A stretch of 64,000 nucleotides of DNA from Bacteroidia bacterium (GTDB lineage Bacteria; Bacteroidota; Bacteroidia; J057): the NCBI GenBank assembly GCA_033391075.1, contig JAWPMV010000001.1:186001-250000 (forward strand), given 5' to 3'. Under the pieces are notes generated by a model. The model did not search any database. It was not told where the DNA came from and saw only the letters and a program-made list of their open reading frames with translations. Each line of letters opens with the position of its first letter. Positions within the stretch are counted from its first letter, which is position 1. Made by a program: the position numbers and the translations under genes. Below are positions 35,458 to 45,127 of this stretch, in pieces.

Positions 35458-38400
35458 TCTCTTGAAATTTGAGTGGCGTTATCATACCCATAAACTACTC
35501 TTTCTATTTGCCAGTTTGGCCTTTGCCTTTTTTGCTTTTGTCTTTTCTGTTGCTGGTTTTCGCCTTCCCCAGGTATATATGAATTCCCCCTATATGATCG
35601 CTTATATTATGGGAATACTTTCTATGGGTGCCATTTTCCCGGCTGTGGTTTTTACTTCAAATGCGATTTTGAGAGACAGGGATCATCGGATGGAGGAAAT
35701 GGTTTACTCCAGCCCTATCTCCAAATGGCATTTTCTGTTTAGTCGTTTTATGGGCGTTTTTCTGGCCTGTTTTGCGAGCTTCGCCTGTATGCTGATTGGG
35801 CTATTGCTAAGTACCTATATGCCCTGGATTGATGCAGAAAAAGTAGGTGCTTTTCACCTAAGCTATTATCTCTGGCCCTTATTGGTATATGTACTTCCTA
35901 ATGTGCTCCTCGCTGTATCTCTGGTTTTTCTGATTGCCTCTCTGAGCAAAAACCGGATCATGCTATACTTGAGCGGGCTGTTTTTGTATGTTCTTTATGT
36001 GCTGGCTTCTATGTATTCCAATGCTCCCTGGTTAGCAACAGCAAGTCCCGCTACAGTAGAGGCGATTTCTCTTTCCGCTAAACTGGATCCTTTCGGTATC
36101 TCCGCCTTTTTTGAACAAAGCCGTTATTGGTCGCACATAGAGCGGAATACAGAACTCACAGCTTTAAAAGGAAACTTCTTGACAAACCGGCTGCTATGGA
36201 TCAGCATTTCTCTTCTTTCCTTTGGACTGGCTTATTGGAGATTTAGCTTCAGAAAGGCCAGGGAAAAGAAAAGAAGAAAAGTAAAACAGCATTCAGCCCC
36301 TATGCGAAGCATTCCATTGCTTCGAGTGGAAACTTTTTCTGCAAGTGCAGGGGCGCAAAGACTGGCCTTATGGTCTTCCTTTCAACTTGAAGTTAAAGCT
36401 ATTTTCAAAAGCCTTTCCTTTCTTATCCTGATTCTCCTTTGGGCCTTAATCTATACCTCAGAAGCTCTCGACACTCTGTCTGGAGGGAGCCGCATGCCCG
36501 ATGATTATCCTCTGAGTGGATTGTTGTTTGGCAATCTGATTGAAGTCATTCCCTTCTTTGGGATTGTGAGCCTGATCTTTTATAGCAATGAACAGATATG
36601 GAGGAGCCGGATTTTGAATGTCGATTTGCTCACCTACTCCTATCCGGTTCGCAATTATGTTTTCTTTCTGTCAAAATTCCTGAGCCTGGCCCTCATTCCT
36701 CTCTTGATGATCAGTCTCGCTATCCTGATAAATATTGGGATACAGTTGACTAAAGGTTTTCTGGATATAGACCTTGGCCTTTATCTTTCTGCCTACTATT
36801 ATGCGGGTTTACCTCTTCTTTGTGTAGCGATTCTGGCCCTCTTTATTCAATCCCTTTTTAGCAGGAGGTATTTGGGAATGCTTATCACAGCTTTATTCCT
36901 CCTGATCACAAGTTCGCGATTGAGCAGTCTTTTTGGAATCAGGCATCCTTTACTCAAATATGCCCAGCCGCTTCTGGAAATCTCCTATTCAGAAATGAAT
37001 GGATTTGGAATATATGCGGAGGCCTTTCACTGGCGCATGAGTTATTGGTTTGCCGTCGCATTTTTACTGGCTATTCTTTGTTTTGGATTATGGGGGCGAA
37101 AGTTAGAACAAGCTCTGTCAGACCGGATCCAGGTTTTTCATAGCCAAATAAATCGAAAGACTATTTTTCTTTCAGTCCTTAGTATCCTGATTGCCTTGAG
37201 TAGCGCTTCTTTCATTTTCTATAAAAGCAATATTGAAGAAAATTCTATGAGCCGGGAAGAGGCCCGAGATTGGAGCCAGGCCTATGAAGAGAAGTACAAA
37301 AGCTATGAAAATAATGTGCAGCCCATACCTGTCGATTTGTATACAGAAATTGAGCTTTATCCTGAAACACATTCCTATAAAGTCTATGTCCGCTATTTAC
37401 TCAAAAACAAAAGTGAGAAAGCTTTGGGGCGGGCCCTGATGGGGCTAAGTTTTGAGGCTGAAATGGATTCCCTGCATTTTTCCAAAGGAGAAGTAGAAAG
37501 CTATGATGCGGACTTTGCCCAATATCAGCTCGTATTTCCGGATAGTTTACAACCGGGAGAAAGCTTTGAAATGCAAGCCTATTTCCATTCCTCCTGGAAT
37601 GGTTTTCAATCCCATACAGCCTTTAATTCGATTGTTGAAAATGGTTCCTTTATCCGAATGAGCCGCTACTTTCCCTTCTTTGGGTATCACAGGGATTATG
37701 AATTGAGCAATGAAGAAGTGAGAAGAGCCCGGAATATGCCTCCTCAGGAATCAGCCCTTATCCCCTTCACAGAGAGTCCGGGAGATTCATTGCCCTATGA
37801 CTATGATTTCATAGAACTGGAATATAAAATTTCTACTTCGGCAGATCAGCTGGCTTTGGGAGCAGGAAGCTTACTGAAGCAATGGACAGAAAATGGAAGG
37901 AATTTTTTCCACTATAAACTGGAAAGAGCTATCCCTTTTCGCTTTGCTTTTTCCTCTGCAAAATATGCCCTCACAAAAACAGAACATAAGGGCATCTCGA
38001 TCGAGCTTTATTATCATCCGAAACATGCCTACAATACAGATAGACTGTTACAATCTGCGCGTCAAAGTCTGGATTATTGTATAGAGGCATTTGGTCCCTA
38101 TCAATATGAGCACATACGCTTTGTCGAAGTTTCTGATTTTACTTCCGGTTTTGCGGCCACAGCGTATCCTAATACCCTCTTTATTCGTGAGAGCATGGGA
38201 TTCTTTTCAGATATGCGGGAAAAAGGATCTCATGATATCGTCAATCAATTGGTTGCTCATGAGCTGGCGCATCAATGGTGGGGGGGACAGCTAAATACAC
38301 CCAGCCAGGAAGGGGCAATTCTTCTCTCAGAAATGTTGGCGCAGTATACAGAGTTTATGATTTATGAACAGACATATGGAAAAACGGCTACAATTGATGC

Positions 38401-39028
38401 CCTGAATGTAGAGATGGATCTCTATCTGAGAGATCGGGCTTTTAGCGAGGAAGTTCCTTTGATCTCTGCTGCTTACGACCATCCACATATTCCTTATAGC
38501 AAAGGCGCCAAGGTCATGTATCAACTGAGAGAAATGATGGGAGAGGATAGCTTGAATTTAGCCCTCAAAAAGGTACTTCAAACATTTGCCTGGCCAGATC
38601 CTCCTCCCAGCTCTTTGGACCTGCTCGATGAGATTGTCAAACAAGCCCCGGATAGTTTAGAAGTCTTTATTCGGCAAATGTTTACCCAAATTCGGGTCTA
38701 TGAGCTAAAGTTGGAGCAGGCTAGAATTCATGAGCTCGCGGAGGGGATTTATGAGGTGGAAATGGAAGTCATGGCCAAAATGTATGAAGGGGATTCTTTA
38801 GGAAATAAAAAGGAAATCAACTTTCAGATTCCCGTACAAATCGCGGCTTTGGGAGAGGGAGGAATTCAGGAACTCATCAGGATTGAATGGGTTGAACTTA
38901 CTGAAGGGAAACAATCCTTCCGCATGCAGCTAAAGGAAAAACCCTACCAGTTGGCAGTAGATCCTTATATACTTAACATTGATGTAGACCGAATGAATAA
39001 TTTTAAACAGATAAAGCAGGAGGATTGA
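35447..39028 (+). CDS. ABC-2 permease fused to an M1-family metallopeptidase
   Basis: 1193 residues in two halves. Residues 1-~590 are two sets of about six membrane helices (an ABC-2 permease duplicated in tandem), with cytoplasmic loop NAILRDRDHRMEEMVYSSPISK. Residues ~600-1190 are a gluzincin M1 aminopeptidase-like domain: HELAHQ (His938, Glu939, His942) with a third zinc ligand candidate in LLSEMLAQY (Glu962) and late substrate-side tyrosines. The aminopeptidase GxMEN motif is not evident. The fusion is recurrent in Bacteroidota. The peptidase should face the periplasm and may process a peptide exported by the permease. It ends 26 nt inside the convergent amidase gene. Confidence 0.9.
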   Translation: MLPSLLKFEWRYHTHKLLFLFASLAFAFFAFVFSVAGFRLPQVYMNSPYMIAYIMGILSMGAIFPAVVFTSNAILRDRDHRMEEMVYSSPISKWHFLFSRFMGVFLACFASFACMLIGLLLSTYMPWIDAEKVGAFHLSYYLWPLLVYVLPNVLLAVSLVFLIASLSKNRIMLYLSGLFLYVLYVLASMYSNAPWLATASPATVEAISLSAKLDPFGISAFFEQSRYWSHIERNTELTALKGNFLTNRLLWISISLLSFGLAYWRFSFRKAREKKRRKVKQHSAPMRSIPLLRVETFSASAGAQRLALWSSFQLEVKAIFKSLSFLILILLWALIYTSEALDTLSGGSRMPDDYPLSGLLFGNLIEVIPFFGIVSLIFYSNEQIWRSRILNVDLLTYSYPVRNYVFFLSKFLSLALIPLLMISLAILINIGIQLTKGFLDIDLGLYLSAYYYAGLPLLCVAILALFIQSLFSRRYLGMLITALFLLITSSRLSSLFGIRHPLLKYAQPLLEISYSEMNGFGIYAEAFHWRMSYWFAVAFLLAILCFGLWGRKLEQALSDRIQVFHSQINRKTIFLSVLSILIALSSASFIFYKSNIEENSMSREEARDWSQAYEEKYKSYENNVQPIPVDLYTEIELYPETHSYKVYVRYLLKNKSEKALGRALMGLSFEAEMDSLHFSKGEVESYDADFAQYQLVFPDSLQPGESFEMQAYFHSSWNGFQSHTAFNSIVENGSFIRMSRYFPFFGYHRDYELSNEEVRRARNMPPQESALIPFTESPGDSLPYDYDFIELEYKISTSADQLALGAGSLLKQWTENGRNFFHYKLERAIPFRFAFSSAKYALTKTEHKGISIELYYHPKHAYNTDRLLQSARQSLDYCIEAFGPYQYEHIRFVEVSDFTSGFAATAYPNTLFIRESMGFFSDMREKGSHDIVNQLVAHELAHQWWGGQLNTPSQEGAILLSEMLAQYTEFMIYEQTYGKTATIDALNVEMDLYLRDRAFSEEVPLISAAYDHPHIPYSKGAKVMYQLREMMGEDSLNLALKKVLQTFAWPDPPPSSLDLLDEIVKQAPDSLEVFIRQMFTQIRVYELKLEQARIHELAEGIYEVEMEVMAKMYEGDSLGNKKEINFQIPVQIAALGEGGIQELIRIEWVELTEGKQSFRMQLKEKPYQLAVDPYILNIDVDRMNNFKQIKQED

Positions 39029-40517
39029 ATTTGGCAGAAAGTTGACTGGCAGATTCAAAAGCTTTTGCCAATTGCAATACTTCAAGGTCTGTCTGTGGCT
39101 TGCCGATGATCTGAATCCCCACGGCTAAGCCTTGTTTACTAAACCCACACGGCATAGAAATGATGGGAAGGCCGACAGTAGAAAGGATGCAACATATACT
39201 CATCCATTGGAGATAGTCTCTCATCTGGCGATCTCCAATTTTCTCCACATAATCCCATTCGATATCAAAAGGAAGAACCTGGGTAGTGGGGCAGACGAGG
39301 AAATCATGATGCTCAAAAAAGTTCATAAATTCACGGAAAATTCGCTGTCGGTTTTCATTTGCTTTGCAAATATCCATGGTGCTGACCGTTTGGTATGCAT
39401 CCAGCATTTGATATTGGGCAATAGGGCCCATGTATTTCCGGATTCCTCCTTCTCCCAGGGCATTGTGAAAGGCGAATACATTACACCCCAAACTTACGGT
39501 TCGTAAGGTCCTAAATACACTCATGGCATCCCATATGCCTTTTTCGGGATCCGAACGCATGATATCAGGGTACCTATCACTGATTTCAATACCTATATCT
39601 TCAAAATACCCAAGAGCATTTTTGCAGACCTTTTTTATTTCATCCTCTACTGCTAAATGCCCAAAATCTGCTGTCCAACCAATCCGTATTCCTGAATGAT
39701 CCTTTTTGAGAATTTCCCGAAACTGATCTCCGGATTCCTGAATGGATAGGGGATCATTTCTATAGGGGCCTGCCTGTACAGATAAGAGAAGTCCTATATC
39801 ATCAACAGACCTTGCCATTGGACCTTCAGTTCCCATTCTTGCCGCCCAGCCTGCTTCTTTGCTCGGGATTCTGCCTATCGATGGGCGAAATCCAATGACA
39901 TTGCAAAATGCTGCAGGGTTTCTCAAAGATCCTCCCAGATCGCTGCCATCAGCAATAGATACAATGCCAGCTGCCAGGGCTGCTGCGGCTCCTCCGCTAC
40001 TTCCACCAGCAGATTTGCGTAGATCATACGGATTTCGGGTAGCTCCATAGAGGCTGTTTTTCGTATGGGAGCCAAAAGCAAATTCAGGAATGTTGGTCTT
40101 CCCAACATAAAGCACGCCTGCCTGCCGCATGCGAGCTGCGAGCAAACCATCTTCCTCCAATACTTCATTCAGGCACATGGCGGATAGTGCTTCTTCCTCT
40201 ACACCCGCTGCCCAGCAAAAGGTTTGTTTCCAACCCTTTACCTCCAGCATTTCTTTTGCAGCTATCGGGATGCCATGTAGAGGCCCGATTTTTTCTCCTT
40301 TTGCAAGTTGCCGATCCGCTTCATCTGCCATTAACAATGCTTGTTCCTCATCCAGATAATCAATGATCGCATTGATCTTTGGATTGAAGAGAGAAAATTG
40401 CTGAAGATAGGATTGCATAAGTTCACGGGCAGAAAGTTGTCCCTCTCTTATGAGAGCTGCCAATGTACAAGCATCAAGATAGGCTAATTCCGTTATTTCA
40501 GGAATTGTTTTACGCAT
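39003..40517 (-). CDS. Amidase (amidase signature family)
   Basis: 504 residues, the usual length. The amidase signature Ser-cisSer-Lys triad is visible: the lysine in IPIAAKEML, then SAGGSSGGAAAALAAGIVSIADGSD with the cis-serine and nucleophile serine in GSDLGGSLRNPA. It hydrolyses an amide or acts as a fatty-acid-amide hydrolase type enzyme; the substrate is not predictable. GatA is unlikely because no gatB/gatC are adjacent and the N-terminus is of the stand-alone type. No signal peptide. The 3' end overlaps the convergent permease-peptidase gene by 26 nt. Confidence 0.92.
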   Translation of the reverse strand: MRKTIPEITELAYLDACTLAALIREGQLSARELMQSYLQQFSLFNPKINAIIDYLDEEQALLMADEADRQLAKGEKIGPLHGIPIAAKEMLEVKGWKQTFCWAAGVEEEALSAMCLNEVLEEDGLLAARMRQAGVLYVGKTNIPEFAFGSHTKNSLYGATRNPYDLRKSAGGSSGGAAAALAAGIVSIADGSDLGGSLRNPAAFCNVIGFRPSIGRIPSKEAGWAARMGTEGPMARSVDDIGLLLSVQAGPYRNDPLSIQESGDQFREILKKDHSGIRIGWTADFGHLAVEDEIKKVCKNALGYFEDIGIEISDRYPDIMRSDPEKGIWDAMSVFRTLRTVSLGCNVFAFHNALGEGGIRKYMGPIAQYQMLDAYQTVSTMDICKANENRQRIFREFMNFFEHHDFLVCPTTQVLPFDIEWDYVEKIGDRQMRDYLQWMSICCILSTVGLPIISMPCGFSKQGLAVGIQIIGKPQTDLEVLQLAKAFESASQLSAKFNPPALSV

Positions 40518-40612
40518 ATAAGTAGTCCGTTATCGGTTCCCCGCTTTCTTCCAATTTATAGGATTTTTATTAGATTCACTCTTACACGCCCGTATTTTTA
40601 ACAATTATCAAC

Positions 40613-42076
40613 ATGACTGGTCAAAATCAGGCTCCGATTACCCACAATTTTATAGATGGGGAGTTCCAAAAAGGACAAAGAAGTAAGCTGGAAGTCCTAA
40701 GTCCCATCGATGGCAAGCAGATCTCTGCAGTTGTTTTATCCGAAGTATCTGATCTGGATGCTGCGGTAAAAGCTGCGAAAGAGGCATTTCCCATTTGGTC
40801 CTCTAAAACCCTCAAAGAAAGGGTTCAGGTGTTTTATAGATTTCGACAGCTCCTTGAAAGTCATATGGAAGAACTTTCTGATATTATCCAGAAAGAGAAT
40901 GGCAAAATACTGTCTGAAGCAAGGGCTGAGGTGATGAAAGGTATGGAGCTTACCGAATTTGCCTGCTCCTTACCGCAAATCATTCATGATGAAGTGCAGG
41001 AGGTCAGTAAAGGGATCGAATGTAGAACCACCCATGTTCCTGTGGGAGTGGTAGCTTCAATTACCCCTTTCAATTTTCCCGCGATGGTGCCCCTCTGGAC
41101 TATCCCCAATGCGATTGCCCTGGGAAATTGCATGATCCTTAAACCTTCAGAAAAAACTCCAATTGCAGCGGGAAAGATCGCTGATCTGCTCTCGGAAGCA
41201 GGACTACCTCCAGGCGTGTTCAATGTGGTAAATGGAGAAAGAGAAATTGTGGAAGCGATTTGTGATCATCCTGATATTGAGGCTGTTTCTTTTGTGGGTT
41301 CTACCCGGGTTGCAAAAATCGTTTACAAAAGAGCTACCTCCAATCTCAAAAGATGTATGGCCTTTGGGGGCGCTAAAAATCACCTGATCATTCTTCCGGA
41401 TGCCCATTTGGATATGGCTGCAAATATTGTGGCTTCCATGGCGGGTTGCGCAGGTCAAAGATGTATGGCTGCTTCGGCCATGGTGGCAGTAGGAAGTACG
41501 GATCATATTATTCAACGCATTTGTGAGGAAGCTGCGAAAATTAAAGCGGGCGAAAATATGGGTACCGTCATCTCCGCCGAAGCAAAGGAGCGCATAGAAA
41601 GTTACATAACAGAAGCAGAAGCTCAGGGAGCCAAAGTTTTGGTAGATGGACGTAATACAGTTGTCCCTGGAAAAGAAGGGGGTTTTTACGTAGGTCCAAC
41701 TATCATAGATCAGGTTAAACCAGATATGCGTATCGCTCAGGAAGAGGTTTTTGGGCCGGTTTTGGTCATCATGAGAACCTCGGATATCGACGAAGCCATA
41801 CGCATTGAAAATGGCTCAAATTATGGCAATGCTTCCTCCGTTTATACCCAGAATGGCAGTTTGGCCAATTATATTATGGATAGAGTGAGCGCAGGTATGG
41901 TCGGGGTGAATGTTGGGGTGCCTGTACCAAGAGAACCCTTTTCTTTTGGAGGCTGGAACCAATCTCGATTTGGAGTTAATGATATTACAGGTAAGGATTC
42001 AATCAACTTCTGGACGAAACTGAAAAAACGAACCACCAAATGGAATCCTGAAGACTGGAATGATTGGATGAGTTGA
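40613..42076 (+). CDS. mmsA: CoA-acylating methylmalonate-semialdehyde dehydrogenase
   Basis: 487 residues. Converts malonate- or methylmalonate-semialdehyde with CoA and NAD+ to acetyl- or propionyl-CoA in valine, beta-alanine and inositol catabolism. Family marks: ITPFNFPAMVPLW, the nucleophile region GCAGQRCMAAS (Cys284), and FGGAKNHLII at the place where ordinary ALDHs have the general-base motif ELGGK. Loss of that glutamate is diagnostic for the CoA-dependent MMSDH family. The N-terminal ITHNFIDGEF is also characteristic. It diverges from the amidase and appears to be monocistronic. Confidence 0.94.
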   Translation: MTGQNQAPITHNFIDGEFQKGQRSKLEVLSPIDGKQISAVVLSEVSDLDAAVKAAKEAFPIWSSKTLKERVQVFYRFRQLLESHMEELSDIIQKENGKILSEARAEVMKGMELTEFACSLPQIIHDEVQEVSKGIECRTTHVPVGVVASITPFNFPAMVPLWTIPNAIALGNCMILKPSEKTPIAAGKIADLLSEAGLPPGVFNVVNGEREIVEAICDHPDIEAVSFVGSTRVAKIVYKRATSNLKRCMAFGGAKNHLIILPDAHLDMAANIVASMAGCAGQRCMAASAMVAVGSTDHIIQRICEEAAKIKAGENMGTVISAEAKERIESYITEAEAQGAKVLVDGRNTVVPGKEGGFYVGPTIIDQVKPDMRIAQEEVFGPVLVIMRTSDIDEAIRIENGSNYGNASSVYTQNGSLANYIMDRVSAGMVGVNVGVPVPREPFSFGGWNQSRFGVNDITGKDSINFWTKLKKRTTKWNPEDWNDWMS

Positions 42077-42180
42077 TCCAAAGGCAAATAGGCGCCATTT
42101 CAGAAACAAGCTATATGTAAAAGTTCCGAAACGACTTAAGCCTACTTGCTAGTTTCAAATGGGTTAGATCGGATAAGGGG

Positions 42181-42414
42181 TTATTTCCAATAGTTGTTGG
42201 CTGCTGCTATCGTTTGGAAATTTAGCGCGATTACCTGTGAAGCTGCTGTTAGGCCTGACGCATTTTCCGCATAGTCTGTTCGTAAGCGTTTCAATACTTC
42301 CACATCCGGCTGGGTAGATTTTACGCCCATTCTGGAAAGTTTGATGGCCAGTTCAAACCCAGCCTGCGCATGTTCTGTGATGAGGCTTTTAAGCCATAAT
42401 TCTTGCTGTTCCAT
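42181..42414 (-). CDS. Small helical hypothetical protein, 77 residues
   Basis: I do not recognise this protein. It begins MEQQELWLKSLITEHAQ and is predicted almost wholly helical, with no signal peptide or membrane segment. A C-terminal stretch ASQVIALNFQTIAAANNYWK is rich in small residues. It has a proper start, sensible codon use and is free of overlapping genes. It may belong with the AraC regulator gene transcribed toward it from 43343. Confidence 0.55.
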   Translation of the reverse strand: MEQQELWLKSLITEHAQAGFELAIKLSRMGVKSTQPDVEVLKRLRTDYAENASGLTAASQVIALNFQTIAAANNYWK

Positions 42415-42503
42415 AATTATATTTCCTGTTAAATAGGATATGAAACAAATCTACAGAATGACTGCAGGCACTAATAAGGACTAAAAAACCATTGTATGGA
42501 CAA

Positions 42504-43343
42504 TTATGTCAATCGGTTGCTTTTTAGCTGTCTTCTGAATTCGCTGGGACTGATACCACTATGTTTTCTAAATACCCTGCTGAAATATAAGGGATCATTG
42601 TACCCAACTTCATAGGCAATATCTTTTACTGGTAAATTGCTAAGGAATAATCGGTTCTTGGCAGCTGCGATTCTTTTGAGGTTTAGAATATTGATGAAAC
42701 TATTGCCAAAGTAGGCCTTACACAGGCGATTGAAGGTGGATGGGGAAATATCTAATTCTTTTACATAAAAATCTGCAGAGGATTCCTTTCGAAAATTTTG
42801 ATCGATCAATTGCTCAATTTGATGATGAAGATTGTCTTTGCTAAGGGAGAGTTGAAGGGATTTTCCTTTTTTAATCCGAACAGCTCTGATCAAAAATATC
42901 TTAAGCAGACTTGAAACCATATCCAATTGACCGATAGCCATCTGTTTCAATTCTTTTTGCAGGGATGTATAGAATCGAAACAACTTCCTGAACTCCTTTT
43001 CGCTGCATCGAAGCAAAAAGTCATTGAAGAAATTATTGAATAGAAAGCCCTGACAGCCAATATCTTTTGCGTGAATGTCAATGCAAAAAAAATCGGGATG
43101 AAACTGCACCAGTATACCTTCAAATTCCCCTTCTACGGAAAGTTGCTGATAGGGATAATAGAAAAGAATGTAATTGTCTTTTATCTCCGTCTTTTGCCCA
43201 TCGATGATGAGCTTGGCATCTGCCTGAGTAAAAAAGAAAATGCCATAGAAATTGGGGTTCTGGAAAAGTGCCTGAAAGCTGGCTTGTGAAAGCGCCGATA
43301 TCATCAGCACCTTTTCATTTGAATTATTGAATAAAGCCGACAT
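42504..43343 (-). CDS. AraC-family transcriptional regulator
   Basis: 279 residues from ATG 43343; starts at 43370 or 43304 are also possible. The N-terminal half is a cupin-like sensor region (FYGIFFFTQADAKLIIDGQK, ILFYYPYQQLSVEGEFEG). The C-terminal HTH pair shows YVKELDISPSTFNRLCKAYFGNSF and VKDIAYEVGYNDPLYFSRVFRKHSGISPSEFRR, the AraC signature. A small-molecule sensor for an unknown ligand. No metabolic operon is directly adjacent, so it probably regulates a distant target. Confidence 0.88.
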   Translation of the reverse strand: MSALFNNSNEKVLMISALSQASFQALFQNPNFYGIFFFTQADAKLIIDGQKTEIKDNYILFYYPYQQLSVEGEFEGILVQFHPDFFCIDIHAKDIGCQGFLFNNFFNDFLLRCSEKEFRKLFRFYTSLQKELKQMAIGQLDMVSSLLKIFLIRAVRIKKGKSLQLSLSKDNLHHQIEQLIDQNFRKESSADFYVKELDISPSTFNRLCKAYFGNSFINILNLKRIAAAKNRLFLSNLPVKDIAYEVGYNDPLYFSRVFRKHSGISPSEFRRQLKSNRLT

Positions 43344-43546
43344 CAGATACAAAAGAAAGTTCAAATTCAAGTGGAAAGCGCAAAGGGGCTGCTAATCTAC
43401 ATCCTTTCCTGGATTTTGAATTTAGGTCACTACTCGAAGGAATTAGCAATCTCTCCTCTCAGAGTAAGAAAGAAATCTTTGCATACAAAATTTTCAGCCC
43501 GAAAATATTTCTTAACACCAACACTCAAGCCCCACAATAACATACT

Positions 43547-44629
43547 TTACTCTCTTACCCGGTTCCAGATATCGAGATACATTTTCCAGACATCCGCTTC
43601 GACTTCTTTCCAGATAACAACATATTTCCCTTTCCATGAGGTCTCACTTCCATCAGTATTTTTGGTCTTGCCTTCGTAATAACCATAGTCATAGGCTTCA
43701 TTTCCCATGATCCGGATCTCTTCCGGCATGAGTTTATGATAGGAAGTTTTACTTTTTCGATCGGCTGGTGGAATCCAATAAGCTCGTAAGTCAGCTTCTC
43801 CTTCCATAATGGGAGCATTATTGGGAAAGATTTTACCATCCGCTGTATAGGCGTCAATTACCGTATCATAATCGCCCTCTACCAAAGCTTTGGAAAATAG
43901 CCTCATATTTCTGCGGATGATATTCTGATCTTTTTCAAATACCCAATCCGGAATTTCAACATTAAGCTTTACTTCCAGTGTTTTAAATCTCCTGAGCAAA
44001 CGATCATTGGCATATAAGTCAGTGATGAAAGGGAAAAGGAGGCCATCTACCTTCCGATAATCAGCAAAAGTCGTTTTGAATTCCACTCCTTTCCAACTTA
44101 CGTCCTCGGAAAATTCAGAAATCATTTCCAATAAATAGGTTTCCGGATTGAGGTAATAGAACTGCTCATCAAGCTCCGATTTAGCCATTTTGATCTTATG
44201 AACCTTCTGCCCATTAAGCTCAGCCAGCCCTTCATAGCTCATCTGATGGCCTCGACTTTTCGCCAAAACCAACTCTCCATGAAATTCTGCTTCTTCGGCC
44301 ATTTCTTTGTCTTCTCCTTCCGGCATAGGCTTGAGGCTATCATTTCGCATGATCCAGCCTTCCTTGCCATCATAGGATTTGATCCGGTCCCAATTTTCTG
44401 TCTCCAGGTCTATTCGGACTTTGTTGGGGAGTTTAACAGTGAGAACACTCCTGTAGGTAATGCCATTTCGCTCACTTTCATCCTTAATAATATGAGCATG
44501 CATCTTTTTCCAGGCATCAACTCCCCCCATCGCTTCGGCGTGTTTATCAAGGAGTTCATCCAGGCTTTGGGAATAAAGTTGAGGCAGGAACAATAAGCCC
44601 AGACTGAATAGGAGGATGAATTTTTTCAT
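43547..44629 (-). CDS. Secreted protein with LolA-like N-terminal and SnoaL/DUF4440-like C-terminal domain
   Basis: 360 residues with signal peptide MKKFILLFSLGLLFLPQLYSQ. Residues ~22-245 resemble the outer-membrane lipoprotein-sorting (LolA-like) fold seen in Bacteroidota: HAEAMGGVDAWKKM, SYDGKEGWIMRNDS, FYYLNPETYLLEMI and FKTTFADYRKVDGLLFPF. The last ~115 residues look like a DUF4440/SnoaL cone: FSKALVEGDYDTVIDAYTADGKIFPNN and KGKYVVIWKEVEADVWKMYLDIWN. The combination suggests binding of a lipid or small hydrophobic molecule. Function is not known. It is a single gene. Confidence 0.75.
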   Translation of the reverse strand: MKKFILLFSLGLLFLPQLYSQSLDELLDKHAEAMGGVDAWKKMHAHIIKDESERNGITYRSVLTVKLPNKVRIDLETENWDRIKSYDGKEGWIMRNDSLKPMPEGEDKEMAEEAEFHGELVLAKSRGHQMSYEGLAELNGQKVHKIKMAKSELDEQFYYLNPETYLLEMISEFSEDVSWKGVEFKTTFADYRKVDGLLFPFITDLYANDRLLRRFKTLEVKLNVEIPDWVFEKDQNIIRRNMRLFSKALVEGDYDTVIDAYTADGKIFPNNAPIMEGEADLRAYWIPPADRKSKTSYHKLMPEEIRIMGNEAYDYGYYEGKTKNTDGSETSWKGKYVVIWKEVEADVWKMYLDIWNRVRE

Positions 44630-44710
44630 GGAATTCTATTTCTCACAAGGTCAGGAGAAAGTCGGGAATGCGGGAATCATTTGCAGATAAATTTGGGAAA
44701 GATAGCGGAA

Positions 44711-45127
44711 TCAGGCTTTCCATATCCATTTTTCCATGCCCTCTTCTTCTTCCATAAAGCTAAATCCTGCCTGTTTAAAACAGTGAATGGAAGCTGTATT
44801 CTTTGGGTCAATATATGCGTGATACTGGGGGGCTAGTTTTTGAGATTGAAGGTGTAGCAGCATCTTATTCCCTAAACCTTTCTTTCTGTAATTTCCTTTG
44901 ACCATGATCAGGAGATTGGCCCAGTCTTCTTCTAACTCAATCTCTGCAAAAGCGAGAATTTCCTCTTCTTTTACCCATACATAGGCCCATCGATTGGCAT
45001 GTTCCAGGATCAATTCAAATTGTTTGCGAGGAGGATCAAAGCCACTTAAGTGGTGCCGAATTTCCGGATCACCAAACCATAAAAGCAATTGAGAAATGTC
45101 TTCTTTGGTAAACAGCCTAAAACTCAT
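44711..45127 (-). CDS. GNAT-family N-acetyltransferase
   Basis: 138 residues. The acetyl-CoA pyrophosphate loop is visible in VKGNYRKKGLGNKMLLHLQ (R/Q-x-x-G-x-G/A), and the C-terminal PKNTASIHCFKQAGFSFMEEEE is the usual beta-bulge and tyrosine region. The start overlaps the end of the TonB-receptor gene by 11 nt, so it is the last gene of that operon. The acceptor is unknown; the connection to metal uptake may be incidental. Confidence 0.86.
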   Translation of the reverse strand: MSFRLFTKEDISQLLLWFGDPEIRHHLSGFDPPRKQFELILEHANRWAYVWVKEEEILAFAEIELEEDWANLLIMVKGNYRKKGLGNKMLLHLQSQKLAPQYHAYIDPKNTASIHCFKQAGFSFMEEEEGMEKWIWKA

